Shown: in pieces, positions 15,201 through 27,910 of the stretch
How positions within the stretch are numbered: position 1 is the stretch's first letter
How the letters are laid out: every line of letters starts with the position of its first letter
Assembly: GCF_021018895.1 (NCBI RefSeq)
Contig: NC_079377.1
Span: 620,001-684,000, forward strand
Reading direction: 5' to 3'
DNA length: 64,000 nucleotides
From: Seriola aureovittata
Lineage: Eukaryota; Chordata; Actinopteri; Carangiformes; Carangidae
Program-made: the position numbers and the translations under genes
Notes under the pieces: model-generated
What the model saw: only the letters and a program-made list of their open reading frames with translations
What the model was told of the DNA's origin: nothing
Databases searched by the model: none

Positions 15201-18072
15201 TGTGGAGCTCACTATGGGGTTTTAGTCCGTGTGATGTCACTGAAGAGGGCACATCTCCTTTGTTAAGTCTGTGCGTCTTACTGTCAAATGTGATCAAAAG
15301 GTTGCGCTGAAAAATGAATGGTGCCATCTTAGGGTTGTCGACCCTCAGTCCTTGAGGAAAAATATGTTTTTTAAATGCATTCTCACTCCAAAAAACTGTA
15401 GAAAACCGAGACATTATGAGGTTGGAGTTTGGGATTAACATTCACCACTCACCACACCTGGTGCAGCAGAAATATGCATGGGTGGAGTAGATCATGCTGT
15501 GCTTCTCAGTATGCCTTCCCACACAGTGTAAGATTTTCTGGAGGGCCATCTAGTGGCTACTAGTAAACTGCAACAATACCTAAAGCACATCAGGCAGCGA
15601 TGCTGTAGGGGAGGAGATGAAGGGTAGACCATTGACTGCAGACATGACACCATCAGTCAGTGTCTGACACTGAACAGATCTGTGATCAGACAGCAGACAG
15701 TTACCTGCTCACATGTGGTCTGCTGGAGAGGCTGATCACATAGGAGAGAGGAGTTAGATTGTTACTGTATATTATGTGTGTATACAGGTTAGCAGAATCT
15801 GTGATCTTTTTTAAGTCTCTTCTTAAAACTTACTTCTAATTTTGAGTTTTTTCTGGTTTTACCTTTCCTTAAAGTGTTTTATTTCTCTTAAAGTTACTTT
15901 GTGCTTTTTTTATACATCTGATTGTTTTAATTGTTTTATCTGTTATTATTCTCTTTGAAATCTATTCATTTAATAGATTTTATTACGCAGATTTTGAAAA
16001 GTGCTAGATAAGTAAAGATGAGTTAAAATCACATCACCACATATCTGTGTTACAGTAATGAAGCTCAGGCTATAATGTCAAAGTTTTTTTTAAATGAATG
16101 TGCTCCTACATTTGATGAAGTGTGTTAAAGTGTGATCTGTGGGGACATTTCTCTAGGGGTATTCTGGTGCCTGGAAGGACCTATGAGATGCTGGTTGATG
16201 CTGAGGTGGACGTGGGTGATGTGATGGAGGTGAAGTTCCGGTGGAACAACCACATCTTGAACCCATTGAAACCCAAGTACGGAGCAGCTAAAGTGGAGCT
16301 GCAGCGAGGAAGGGACGAGAAGATGTAAGTTTGTCTTTTCTGTGAAGACGAGTGTCAGGTGGTTTTCTGCACACCTGCATGTGAGATGTTAGAACAGTGA
16401 AAATTAAGCATAATGTTAAATACAATAAATGCAAAATGTTCTGATTAGAAACTACAATTATTATGTGTTAGAAATTAGAGATAATTTGTAAATAACTGAT
16501 CTTGGTCGTAATGAGTCGACAGAAAACAGACTTACTGAGGGAAGTGAAAGCTGAGGTCTATAGAGAGGAGATAAAATGTTTAACAAATTGTTCTTGTCCA
16601 TGAAAAGAGCTATTTCCCTTTAATGGAGAAAAATATATAGATTGTTGAAAGTGCATTTATACTGTAAGTGGATATATACGTTTTTTTGGTAATTTTTTTC
16701 TCCCAAAGGAACAGAGAAATGCAAACATTACAGTTTATATCAAAACAAGCAGTAATTATAAAAGTCACAATTGAAAATAGTGAATAATTTTGAGTAAAAA
16801 TGATGTGAATATATATAGATAATACTGATGATGGTAATTAATTCAGCAACTTTTATTGTTACGGATTTAATGGAATTCTCACCCAAAAAACTGCAGGCAG
16901 ACTTAGTAAAAATATAATAATATTAATTATTATTATACAACTATTTAATCAGTGAAAGGTGTTCATTTCTCACTCTGAACTTCCCAACTTTTCAACAAAT
17001 CTTTCTCTCTGCCCCCCTGTCTGTCTACATTCCCCATTGAATTATATCATGTATCATTTGTCTCCAGAGAACCAAGCTGATATTTGCAATACATCTCCAA
17101 GTGGTTACATGAGGAATCACAGGATGGGCATGGGGAAATATTTTTAATGAGCCCTTTCATCGTTTGGAGTTCTAGTCTCCACTTAAAATCTATAAAAGTA
17201 ACAGTGAATGAAAATGAAATGAAAAAACTTTTTTCCCTTTAAACATATTTTTCTTCTCCTCTTTGAAACCAAATATGTAGAAAACTCTTAAAGTGGAAAC
17301 TCTTCCCTTTGACACATTACTACATTACCACATTTAGCAGATTTAATGATGACAAAATAATCGGTTGTACATCAAATGAGGAAATATTTGTTTTACATAT
17401 TATGTTTTAATGTGTTTTAAATGCTATATAAACAACACTTGAACAAATATGAATCCATTTTGTTTGCCAAAAAGTCAAAACACAGACTGTATGTGGTGTT
17501 CCTGATGTTTGGGGTCAGTCAGAGCACACAGAGGTTGAAGTCCCTGTTAACATTATGTGAGAAATTCAAATAGAGTTACATGAAGTTTGGGGCTAAAGGA
17601 AAATGTAGACACAAGAACTGATAAACAGAGCTGGGCTGTGTTTGGACCAGCTGTAGCCACCAGAGGGCAGCATGGGACTGCCACTAGTGCCATCTAGTGG
17701 TAAAGGCTGCTGGGGGTTGGGGTTGGGGTGAGATGATATGGTACAGTACATCCTGAACATCACTGTGTTATCCTGTGATGCTTTGTTTCATAACTACACA
17801 CAGGAATTAAATGTAGTGATGTGGAAAGATTTAGCTTCTCCTGGAACAAACCACACAGATTACAAACAGTCAGTGAATATAAGATTTATTCTTCAATATT
17901 GACATCAGTGCATTAAAAGAGATTAACACAATACTTCAACCAAAATATTCCTTTAGACTCTGTTATGTAATGTCTCTGTCTCTTTTTTCTTTTCTTCCTT
18001 CACAGGTTCTTCTTCTGTGGAACGAACAATGTGGCAGAGAATGCAGTCCAGTCTGTGCTTCCATGCCAGTAA
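6235..18072 (+). CDS. pnlip: Pancreatic triacylglycerol lipase family protein (pnlip-like), complete, 12 coding exons
   Basis: Predicted secreted triacylglycerol lipase hydrolysing dietary fat in the gut lumen. Coding exons: 6235-6289, 7783-7934, 8856-8975, 9065-9199, 9440-9548, 10526-10645, 10925-11041, 12611-12729, 14048-14177, 15064-15178, 16157-16324, 18006-18072. All have GT-AG borders and compatible phases, giving 1407 nt and 468 residues, close to about 465 for mammalian pancreatic lipase. The start is the ATG right after the acceptor at 6234 and opens a signal peptide ([17 protein letters not shown]). The catalytic triad is visible: Ser in GHSLGAH (exon at 9440), Asp in GLDPTEP (10526) and His in CNHVR (12611). 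The Cys-bounded lid is full length (22 residues, with IWEG), unlike mini-lid PLRP2. The C-terminal PLAT-type colipase-binding domain starts about residue 350 and the protein ends in a Cys-containing tail. The Pro of GLDPTEP is kept, which argues against an inactive PLRP1-type protein. Oddity: the usual His-Gly before the oxyanion residue is Pro-Gly (FIIPGYLD). Whether this is pnlip or a pnliprp paralogue cannot be settled here. Confidence 0.93.
7283..7295 (-). promoter_or_regulatory. Perfect DR1 nuclear-receptor motif in the second lipase intron
   Basis: TGACCTTTGACCT on the + strand, i.e. AGGTCAAAGGTCA on the - strand: two exact AGGTCA half-sites with 1-bp spacing. This layout is recognised by HNF4, PPAR/RXR and COUP-TF. 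Whether it is used, or is a scrap of a DR1-bearing repeat, cannot be told from sequence. Confidence 0.5.
13300..14047. other. Lipase intron segment, GC-richer than surroundings; no exon recognised
   Basis: The part of the intron before the exon at 14048 is richer in G and C than the neighbouring introns. It contains a 130-codon - strand open frame (13879-14271) that overlaps the true + strand exon in antisense, so I treat that frame as a shadow. An earlier AG near 14011 could in principle be an acceptor. The AG at 14047 gives the correct cysteine spacing (10 residues between the cysteines, as in human pancreatic lipase). Confidence 0.4.
17657..17700. promoter_or_regulatory. Pair of oppositely oriented CTCF-like motifs
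   Basis: CCACCAGAGGGCAG on the + strand (17657-17670) and CCACTAGATGGCAC on the - strand (17700-17687). Both fit the CTCF core pattern CCASYAGRKGGCRS. They lie in the last lipase intron about 16 bp apart and point toward each other. Confidence 0.4.
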
Positions 18073-18110
18073 TAACCTAATCATAATCACCATGTCACTC
18101 AGGGTCTTTC

Positions 18111-18116
18111 AATAAA
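18111..18116 (+). terminator. pnlip: Lipase polyadenylation signal
   Basis: AATAAA 39 bp after the stop codon (TAA at 18070-18072), implying a very short 3' UTR of about 60 nt, usual for digestive-enzyme genes. Confidence 0.8.
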
Positions 18117-18139
18117 GATTTTGCATTCACACACATTTT

Positions 18140-21100
18140 ATTTACAATTTTTTATTATCCCAAAGGCGTTTAACAAACTGTATCGACAACTTTACAGAGC
18201 AACACTGTTATTGTGAATAGACCTTTTTTGTCTGTGTGTACAAGCTGTACACATAAAAGATATAAGATATACAAATAAAAAGAGAAACCAACATAAAGTG
18301 TCTCAGTAAGATGTCGTCTCCAGAGCAGCTTCACTGCTCCAAGTCTCTGAACTCTACTGGAGGATGAACCATTCTTCATAAAGATATTCCCCTATGTGGT
18401 GTTTTGATGATGGTGGTGGAGAGCTCTGTCTAACACATTGCTCCGACATCTTGCATAATTCAACTGGACTGAGATCATGTGACTGTGAAGGTCACAGCAG
18501 ATGATTCAGTGACGCCTATAACCTTGGGATGGAGACACTGTCATCCTGGAGAGACCCCTCCCATCAGGAGAGACATGTTTAAAGGATAAAGATGATCACT
18601 CAGCAACTTTGTGTTGATCTGCGGTGACCCCTCCCTTTAAGGGGACAAACCATGGCAGCAAAATATATATAATATAATATCCCTTTGTGTGTAGCTGGGA
18701 TCAGACTACTGTTGCTTGGTCTGATCATGTCCTGCACTGACATTGTCAGCCACCTGAGGAAGAGCTGCTCTCCTGTTTTTCAAATCGCACTACAGTAATT
18801 GCACGAGCATCACAGTCATCAGATGTCTGACCCCTGATGTCTTTCCCATAGATCTAAATGCAGATGTCACTTCAGTCACTGTTCCCACTGAAGCACCAGC
18901 AGTATATGAGCACCTCCAACTGAAGCTCCTACCTTTCACCAATGAACCCTCTTTCAAAGTGACTTTCATCTTTTCCTCTTTCCATCTTGATACAAAATCA
19001 TACATGCCACAGAACATGACGGGATGGTAATTACTTTTGTTGCGTGTCTCCAGTCATTTATTCAGGTTTTCCCTTTAATTCACCCGTCTGTGGATTAAAG
19101 CTGCAACATTTGATTAATCAATTATTCATATCATTCAACTGTCTTGTGTGACCAACAGTCCAAAATTATGATGAAAATATGATTATGATTAATAATATTA
19201 TTATGATGAAAATTGTGGGATAATGCAGTTTTCAAATCAGAAAACAATAATTACACTCACTCAAGTTAACAATGTGCAAACACTGCAAAAAATTGTGAGC
19301 TGCTATGAAATGAAGGAAAGGATCTTTAAGTGCAAGTTTATAATCTCCACTCATTATTTATCAGTCTATGTAGGAGACTGAGAATTCACATAAATTCACA
19401 TAAAACCATCTCTGATAAGTCCCCCATTACTGTGTAGTGTGTAGTGTTATTACTGTCACTTCAACAGGCTGAACTTCGAGGGATACTTCACACACAACCG
19501 TTAACTTCTCTTGTCCTTCTCTTCAAAACCGACTGTTCCTCACTGCCAGGGCCTGTCAGGACAGGGAGAGAGGATAAATGTTACCTTCATTAATGCTGAA
19601 AGACATCAGGCTCCATTTGTGCACACACAAATCAACAGTAAATTACATGGTGAGAGCACTGCTTTCTCCTGCTCATTTGGATATGGAATGGTCCTGGACA
19701 AAATCTTGTCTAATGTGTCACATATATCTGTAATTCCAAAGGGCTGTTGCATGTACGTGTATGAGATAGTAAAACAAGTTTGTGTGTGTGCGTGTGTGTC
19801 TGCAAAGCACTTATTAATCTGTCTGTGGCCTTTCGTTGGCTTATGAAGTCCTGATTGTGTGTCATTGTTTGGCTTCATTTATTTGAACACACACCCCATA
19901 ATCATGCTTGTAAATATACAGCTTTAAAAAGGCGAGCTGCCATTTTCATCATGGCACTAACAAAGTGCATCTGAAATCACTCTGACTTCCCTTGAGCTGA
20001 GCCATCAGTGCTCACACAATACCAATCAGAAGAAAAAACTCTTGGCTTCAAAGCTTCAAGCTTGACTACATTAATAATATTAATAAAACAGAAAATTGAA
20101 TGTGTGGGCCAAGAGGTGGGGTAGAAAGTGTCTTGAAATCCTCTAAAGACATCTGTCTTTGTCTCTGACTCGTTTCTCTTTTCATTATTGGCTCATTGAA
20201 AGTGAAGGCTAATGACAAAATAGCGGGCTAATTCCTGTAATTATGTGCGTTTGTCAGAGGAAATTTGCAAATGACAGCACTTCTTTTTCTGATCTTTAAG
20301 CCAGTAGCTTCGGGGGTGGCATTGTTACTAACAAAGCATTTATAGACAGGTCATGAATTAGTGAGGTATAGATGTAGGTGGCAAGAGAAAAATAGCTCCC
20401 CTGGGGAATGCTTGCACAACAAACTTAACCCCTGGTGGTAAGGTGCATTGTACTGTCGTCAAGAAGAATTCACAGGCTCATTGTTGCAAAGTTTGAGCAA
20501 AAGCAAGAAACAAATGTCCATCAACAAGGACGTCACCCAACATGTTATATTCTGTTTAATGTAGGAGACTATGGTGAAAGGAACAGAGAGACAGTGAACT
20601 GCAAAAGGGTTTTAAGGATTTCACTTGTTCAGTCTTTCCTGAAGCTGTGAAGAAAGACTAAGTCTATTTGACCGCCATAATAAAAATATTTTGAATACCA
20701 CAATAATGTTTGACCTTCATAATAAATGGATTCAGCAGTAATATGAGAGTACACAAAGGAATCTATTATAGCAGGAGCAGGAGGGAGGCTGAATAGAGGC
20801 ACATGGTTCAAACAGGGGTCAGTGCAGTCTTTTTAAAACAGATACTGACTTTTTACCGCTGAAGCTGTTTTGTGCTGATATTCAACTGTTTGAGAAGACA
20901 ACCGTTGAAGTGTTTTGAAATGTTTTCACAGATGACACTTACATCAGCTACTCTGGTTTTATCTGTATCTATCTGATTTTCTATCTGAATATCTTTATGA
21001 ATCTTCAGGATCAAATACTTTTGCCTGAATCTGGAGAAGTAACTAAATTAGTTAGGACAGGAAACTGCTATGGTTTTAGTACAGAAGTAGAACAAATATG

Positions 21101-21985
21101 TTAGCTCTCATTCACTGCTTGTAGTCCTGGATGACAAAAGTTCAGAAAAGTGGCCATGCATTCTTAATCAGAGGTTTCACAAACCAAACAGTTATTCTTC
21201 CCTAAAGTTTCTCTCTTGTCAAACAGAAGCATATTGTTTGCAAACACTTCCAATAAAGCATGTGGCTTGCACAGGTTTGTTTTTGAGTATGGAATGGTCT
21301 CATTGTGTCTGACGCACCAACCTTCACAAAAACTACTGAACTGATTTACACCAAGCGTGGTGGAGGGATGGGGCATGGGCCAGGGAAGAATCCATTAAAT
21401 TTGTTGTGAGTCAAACCAACACTATTCCACTATTCTGAGTCCATCAACATAATTCAGTATGAGCAGGTTTTTACCTTGTGTCTACTGCAGAGTCGGAGTC
21501 AAAGCCCAATGTTAGTGGGTCTTAGTAGGTTTTTCAACCAGTGGAAAAGGGGCAATTTAAGCAAAACAAAAGGGTTCTTTTACACCTCTGGAGACAGCTG
21601 TTGGTGAGTAAATGAATGAAGTTTGATGTTGAACTCATAACGTTCCTTCTAGACTGGTGAGTAAACAGCGGCTAAAGCTAATATAAGCTATGTAGCAATA
21701 GCAAAACGTACAAATAGCTCTTTAACGTTGCGAGATCCAGATGATAATCTGAAAATAATGAATCCGCATTACACACAGAGTTGCACCTATTATTAATAAC
21801 AAATAACAGCAGAACATGTGCTGTGTGGAGGACCTCACGTTCATGTGTAGAGCCACATTGCGAACGTGATGCACATGAACCTGATGTGCATCATAAGGCA
21901 CCAAGTCAGTCTGAGGAGAATAAAGTAAAGAGATGGGAAGAGAAGGATCTGTCTGCCCACTTAGAAAAGGGCGTAAATGAGCATT
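18140..21985. other. Intergenic sequence without recognised genes
   Basis: AT-rich intergenic DNA. Open frames here are short and lack recognisable domains. A stretch at about 20190-20360 contains a TGTAATTATG homeodomain-type word and an ATTTGCAAAT palindrome (20263-20272) and could be a regulatory element; that is a guess. No further lipase exon or paralogue was found. Confidence 0.5.
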
Positions 21986-21989
21986 ATGA

Positions 21990-22315
21990 TGAAGTTGACC
22001 TTTGACCTTTTGGATATAAAATGTCATCACTTCATCATTTTATCCTGTTAGACATTTCTGTTAAATTGTTTCATAATTAGTGAATTAATTATGAGTTATG
22101 ATCAAAAACATGTTTGTGAGGTCACACTGACCTTGACCTTTGACTTTTGACCACCAAAATCTAATCAGTTCTTTAGTCAAGTGAATGTTTGTATCAAATT
22201 TTAAGAACTTCCATCAAGGAGTTACTAAGATATCATGTCCACAAGAATGGGATAGAAGGACAAACAATCTGGAAGAATATGGCTCCGGCTTTAACTGTCG
22301 CCGGTGCAGAGGAAA
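21990..22315 (+). repeat. Dispersed teleost repeat with TGACCTTTGACC motifs
   Basis: Begins with TTGACCTTTGACCTTT (exact DR1 at 21996-22008) and has a second cluster of TGACC/TTGACC words at 22128-22152. That cluster is followed by ACCACCAAAATCTAATCAGT and a tail ending near CTCCGGC. The second half aligns by eye with 60452-60530. This is a commonly seen fish repeat, probably a non-autonomous element; its class is not assigned. Confidence 0.6.
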
Positions 22316-22600
22316 AATAAAAAAAAAACCCTAAAAAACAACAAAGGAACAGGATGTGATAGGAGTCATTCTTCCGGGACTGGACAAGACAGGAGTGAAT
22401 ATTCACCTCTGTGTTCCATTTAGTTTGCATTAGTGTCTGAACAGTGTCTGTTTTGTGGATCTTTTATGCCCATGTCAATATGAATGTATGATGCCTGTGC
22501 ATGTTCACTTTTCACAGCTGACAGCAGGAACATCATCAAACAGACATGAAGTTGCAGTGAGCGTGCACCATATTCGACACACCAAATTCTGTTTGGAGAG

Positions 22601-22602
<2 letters not shown>

Positions 22603-22648
<46 letters not shown>
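22603..22648. repeat. (GT)n microsatellite
   Basis: GT dinucleotide tract of about 45 bp, followed by a second short GT run at 22651-22660. Confidence 0.95.
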
Positions 22649-22649
<1 letters not shown>

Positions 22650-23041
22650 CTGTGTGTGTGCATGTTAAGTGTTCAGGCTAACCTTTACACCTGAATGCTT
22701 CAGAAGGTTACACAAATATTCAATTCAAACAAACAAATTATAATGAATATACATTCTGTCTGTTTTCAACCCAGTGAAGCTTTAACAAGCACAAAGTGTG
22801 TCAAGCTCCCTGTTATCGTCCCATGATTTCATTGGTTAGTCATGTAGCTCTGAACCCTGCCATTAACTGGAAGAGAGCCTGTATGTGGGAGGTCAGCCGA
22901 GCCAGCAACTAAAGGACCACTTGGAGAGTTTGGGTCCCTCCAGATTGGCGTAGCAACTACTCTACTTCATAGCTATTTGAGAGAAATCTGCCACACCTAT
23001 CCAGCCCTCTCACCCTGTCTCCTCAGTCCCGTACTCCTAAA

Positions 23042-23043
23042 CC

Positions 23044-23074
<31 letters not shown>

Positions 23075-23086
23075 ACACACACACAC
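23042..23086. repeat. Poly-C run joined to (AC)n
   Basis: About 19 consecutive C followed directly by an AC tract of about 26 bp. A similar C-run plus CA arrangement occurs at 50852-50904. Confidence 0.95.
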
Positions 23087-26000
23087 CACATCCAAGCTAA
23101 AAACAACCTTGCCCCGTAAAAGGTTGAGTGGCTCTCCACTACCACTTCTGTGGGAATAATACACTTACTGCGTAAATGTATTCTGGTTACTGAATAAGTG
23201 CTTGTGTTTAGTTTCATATTCCATGAGTGAATCACTGGTAGAGTTCTTTCAGGAAAAAAGAAAAAAAACAGTGAATTTAATGGAAATTTGTTCCTGTATG
23301 GGAGTTTGTGTAACCCATAAAGCAAAGCAGAAACAAAAAGAGAGTTGTTGCAGTTAAATCAAAGTTCTACTTATACCCATGTCTGCACCAACATGAGGAA
23401 CTGGCTGCAGGAGCAAAAGAACATGTACCTGTGAGCCAAGTCCTAAACATTTATCAGTTTTAGCTTCAGTGCTCATCCAAACAAACAAGTAACATAAGAC
23501 TAAAAGTCTGTCGTCAACACACTGCTAGTCACTAATGATAAATACTATAGCTATGTGTGACACTCCAAGTTGTTAACAAGGCTGCTATTGATTTAGAAAG
23601 TGTTAACAGATGCTTACCAGTAATCATTTTCTATATCAGTGTCATTCCTCACTGGATCCTCTTGGTGGCAGTGTTGCCTCACCAACAGTTTTGCACTGAG
23701 GGTGCTGATGTTAAAGTTGAATGATTGCTGAAGATCCAGGGTTAAACGTCACATGGGAAATTGGCTCTCAAATGTTGTTACCTTACATGGGGTCCAAGGC
23801 ATTATGGATGAACCAGATCAGTTCAGTTTAGTTTTTTTGCATTTTCTCTGAATGACCACCTGTCTCAAACATGCACCATCATCTGTTCTAGGTTTGAATT
23901 ATTCATGTAATCAGTCTTGCAGCCTCCTCAAAGGACACTGAGGTCATGTCCTCTGTATTTTTTCTGGACCCCTAAGATTTCATCTAGCTGGGAGGAGTTT
24001 TTTCTACATTTGCTGTTTATTTTTTCAAGCATATTTATTTTTTATACAGAATTTCACACACCGCATGTGAATGCTTCTGCGCCAAAAAACAAAGGAAATG
24101 TTATTTCATTTTAAGAATTTCATTACAGGCAAAAAATATATATACTGCAAAATTGCTGTCTAATGAAAACCATGTAAAAATGTAGTGATTTTGATTTTTT
24201 TATATAAACATAAGGATTAACAGATCTTTCTTGAGTTAACCTACTTCTTCATGGCTGCTTTTCTTGGCTTATGAAAAGTTTAACGGAGTCCAAGCACCTG
24301 AAGGCTCACTAACCCCGAGCAGATTTCAGGTCATAACTCCTTCACATTTCCTGCTTTTTCCTACCTGTGGCCCATTTCATATTATCTGCCTCTGTTGATT
24401 GGTTGCCTGTTAAGAGCCTCTGCCTTGTAACCCCACCCACACCCCCCCCCCCCCCACAGTAGAGTTTTGCTTTTGAGCCCACACACCATGTGTGCAAACT
24501 GTTGCACTTTGTTTTGACACAGTAGAGACAAGCTGCTTAGCCTGAAGCTTGTTTTGAGGACACTACAGAACACTGTGGATTCTGAATGAGCCTTCATGCG
24601 CTCATCATCATGTCAACATAAATATCTGATGGTGGTTTAAAAAGTTGTTAAATTGGTGGCTGTTATGCTCATGTGTGCTGCTGAGGTTTTCTTATATTAT
24701 GCTCTGTGCAAATTCTCCAAATGCCACAGAATCCAGTCAGGGGTGAAGATGAAGCTCTTTTCAGTATAAACAGTCTCTCAGAGAGCTCTTGTCACTCTGC
24801 CTGTGGTCGCCAGCAGGAATCATCACACTGAAGTGTCAGAGCACCCTCTAGTGATCAAAGTGAAAAAACCATGTAACTTGACCTGTCAAATGTGTGTATG
24901 TGGATTATATGCAGTATAAAAAAGCTTTTCATTACTAAATTGAGGTGAAGTCAGTTACTACAAAATAAAGTAATAAAATTAAAGCAATGAATTTTTTTAT
25001 GATTTATCTTTTAAACATCTTTTAACAATTAAACAGATTTAAACAGATTTTTTTATCAAGTGACTGGGTTTGGAATCCAAAGATGCAACAAAATTAAACC
25101 AAATATCTATCTATCAGAGAATATAACACTTACATTATTACATAAGATAAAAATACACTGACATGATAGAATATTTGAATGTAAGTCTCTTCTTCCGGCA
25201 CTGTCGCTGGTACCGGTCCAAGTCAGAAACAACCAGACTACAAATGGGTCCTGATGGCTGCTGTTATTCAAACAGGCTTTCCCTACATGGAGACATGTTA
25301 AATGCAGCATGTCCTGTTTAGTATTTTTCCACTGTGGGAGTCAGGAGAACCCCCTGAATCTAACCGTATATCATATGTCCAGATATGAATGATGAAGGTT
25401 AAACCTCTCCCTTCACTAGGAGTGTATGGAGGGAGGCAGAGCCATTCAGTTCTTTGACAGGTCTAAATATAAAACTTAACTTAACATTTTGGGGTTCAGC
25501 AGAGTTCAACAAGGACACCCTCAGTGCAGTAAAATTCAGTCATTCAAGGTCATCCACAGTAAAGTTTGGGTTATGTTATGCTTCTCAGTATGTCAATTTG
25601 CCATGAGCTTCTCTGTTGCAGAAGCAAAGCTGCCACCATTTCATATAATGTATGTTGTCACACTAGGCAGGATGCTCACCCCCACATGTCTGTGATAGAT
25701 GGGGATTCCTGGCTCACTGTGTTTGACCACCACGGGAGACAGCGACAGACAATGAGATGAGACTTTTCTTTTAGACTGGTGAGTAACATCTAATGTTGGT
25801 CTCTGGCGAAAAGTATCATTAGTGCAAATCACAAACTGTACTGACAAACACTTCAAGTGGCATAAATGTATGATGTTGACGTTTTAGTGATGTAGTATAA
25901 TTTAGTCTGTTCCTGCGGCTGCTATCCAGCTAGATACGTCAGTAACTTTTCTTTTACAAGTAAGACAAATGGACTGTTTGATCCAGAACCAGCGGGTTCA

Positions 26001-26435
26001 GGATCCACTGCCTAGTACTGTATATATTTTAGCATATTCATATCTATCCTTACTATTTATTATACACACACAACAGACCTAACATGTTTGAATATAAAGA
26101 ACTTGTATAATCTAAACTAATTGTCCTTTCACATGTTTGTCTGTATCATGACCAGAATTCCGGTCCAGTCTTCCCCAGTGATGGACCAGCACCTGCTTTT
26201 TCTTCTGTGTCTGGCCTCATCAATCATCAACAACCACATTACAGTAACACCTTGGAGTATTACAGTATTGGTTAAGCCTATCAGTGTATTCTACTGTTTT
26301 AAATCTGGTTTCTGTGGTGACATTCCTGCACTGGAGGCACTGGAGCACAGGTAGATGTGTAATACAACAGTGTTTGTGTATTTACACTCACTGCCAGGAG
26401 GGGGAGACAAATGTTCTGGATTGCAGGTTTAACAT
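23087..26435. other. Intergenic sequence without recognised genes
   Basis: No gene recognised. It contains a poly-C run at about 24432-24456. The short word TAGACTGGTGAGTAA occurs at about 25773-25787 and also near 21651-21665, suggesting two pieces of one unnamed repeat. Confidence 0.45.
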
Positions 26436-26780
26436 TGTTGTGTTTTGTACTTCTGCGTTATATTCATTACCTTTAAAAGTATTTAATTCTATTATTATTA
26501 TTCTAGAATATATTAATTTTTCAGCCATTTTAGGCTATTCAGCTTTCAAATTAAACATTTTACTGTTTTGTATATTTTTCTACAACTTTGTACTTTGCTT
26601 CAAAAAATTCAGGCCTTTTACAAGCATTTCATGCTATTAAATCTCCATCTTACAATTTCTGCTTTTAATCCTCAGCTAATTCAGCATTGCTTCAGCAATT
26701 GCTTCAGCTACTTCAGCATTGCTTCAGCAATCTCATTCAGCTCACAATTTCCACAGGAAATGCATACTCTAATTCTATTT
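26436..26780. repeat. AT-rich repeat with TTCAGCA-type short tandem units
   Basis: Repeated words CATTGCTTCAGCAATTGCTT / CTTCAGCATTGCTTCAGCAA at about 26680-26735 inside AT-rich sequence. Similar TTCAGCA-rich sequences are dispersed in fish genomes. Class not assigned; short open frames here are not credible genes. Confidence 0.45.
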
Positions 26781-27089
26781 GCTCTGCTTTTTCAATATAT
26801 AATATGACTGTTACATGCCAGGCAGATCTGTTTTGTTTTCTTGTGTTTCATTCTCTTCTGTGTTCACACTCTGTTCAAGGTGTACTCAAGGCTTGTTAAC
26901 GGTGTACACAATGAATAAAGAGAATTACAGTACAAGGGAATTTTTCAAATTATGGGGACTGTGACTTGAGAGCAAGACCATTATTCAACCGGGGATGCGA
27001 CAGTAAGAGTTTCACCTCATCACTCCCACCACTCTTCTGATCGATGTCCATAATGATTACAGAGGGACTTGATGTGATGGTCTAAGGTC

Positions 27090-27910
27090 GTGACACTCAC
27101 TCACAAATGGAAGCATCTGAAAACAAACTTCTCTATAGTGGAGGCCCAGACCAGGAAATGGCTGCCTGTCAGGCTAGCAAAGAGGAGGAACTTGGAGCTG
27201 CTCGGGTCACTCATGGAACCACACGGAAAAGATGCTTGTGTTTCAGAGAGAGCCTCTCCACAACAGTCCTGAGTGAGTCCAGACTCCTGCCAAGCACAGA
27301 CCCAGCCTTTTTGACCAATTTGTCCAGTTGTGTTCCTGTCGGACATGCTGCTGCCCCAGCAGACTGCAGCATAAAAAAGTACACTGGCCACCACTGACTG
27401 ATAAAATGTGCAGCATTACATTGCAGATGTCAAAGGACCTGAGCCTCCTGAGGAAAAAGAGCCACCACTGCCCCGGACATGCTGCTGCGACATAGTTAAA
27501 ATCCCCCGATATTGCAATGAATGCATCAGGGTGCTGGATCTGTACTCTCGCAACAGTCTCGTGAATAACGTCACACGCGACTGTAGGCTCTGCTCATGGT
27601 TGAATGTAAACAACAATGGCTACGATGTGTGAGAACTCACTTGGTACAGAGTACGGTGTAAGACTAACTGCCAACAGTTCAATATCCCAACAGCATATGA
27701 CCGGGGTTGCACCATCCATTTTTCACAAGCAGAACCAGTCCTCCACCTTTATTCTCTCACTTGCTCTGGCGTCTCTTTCCACTTGTACTGCAGTGAAGCC
27801 GGTTAAATCCACACAACGGTCAGGAGTGTTGTTGTTTAACCAGGTCTCCTTGAAACACAAAACTACACTCACGATATGCTTGCTGGTTCTTTCACAAGTG
27901 CCTCCAGTTC
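27090..27910 (-). mobile_element. LINE fragment: endonuclease and RT C-terminal pieces, internally deleted
   Basis: Read on the - strand, about 27905-27480 encodes a broken AP-endonuclease domain (an ETWLN...PD motif, a kGGGL-like segment, a VYI-P segment, and finally an AISGDFN motif near 27505). About 27400-27100 encodes the RT C-terminal region (VASVLFYAAVCWGSS string). The reverse transcriptase core that should lie between is absent, so this is an internally deleted copy. It is probably from the same broad family as the + strand 3'-end fragment at 5036-5545. Confidence 0.65.

Noticed and set aside
18140..26900. A second pancreatic-lipase paralogue in the intergenic region
   Set aside because: No GHSLG, GLDP or cysteine-rich lid segment was seen in any frame; only short unrelated frames.
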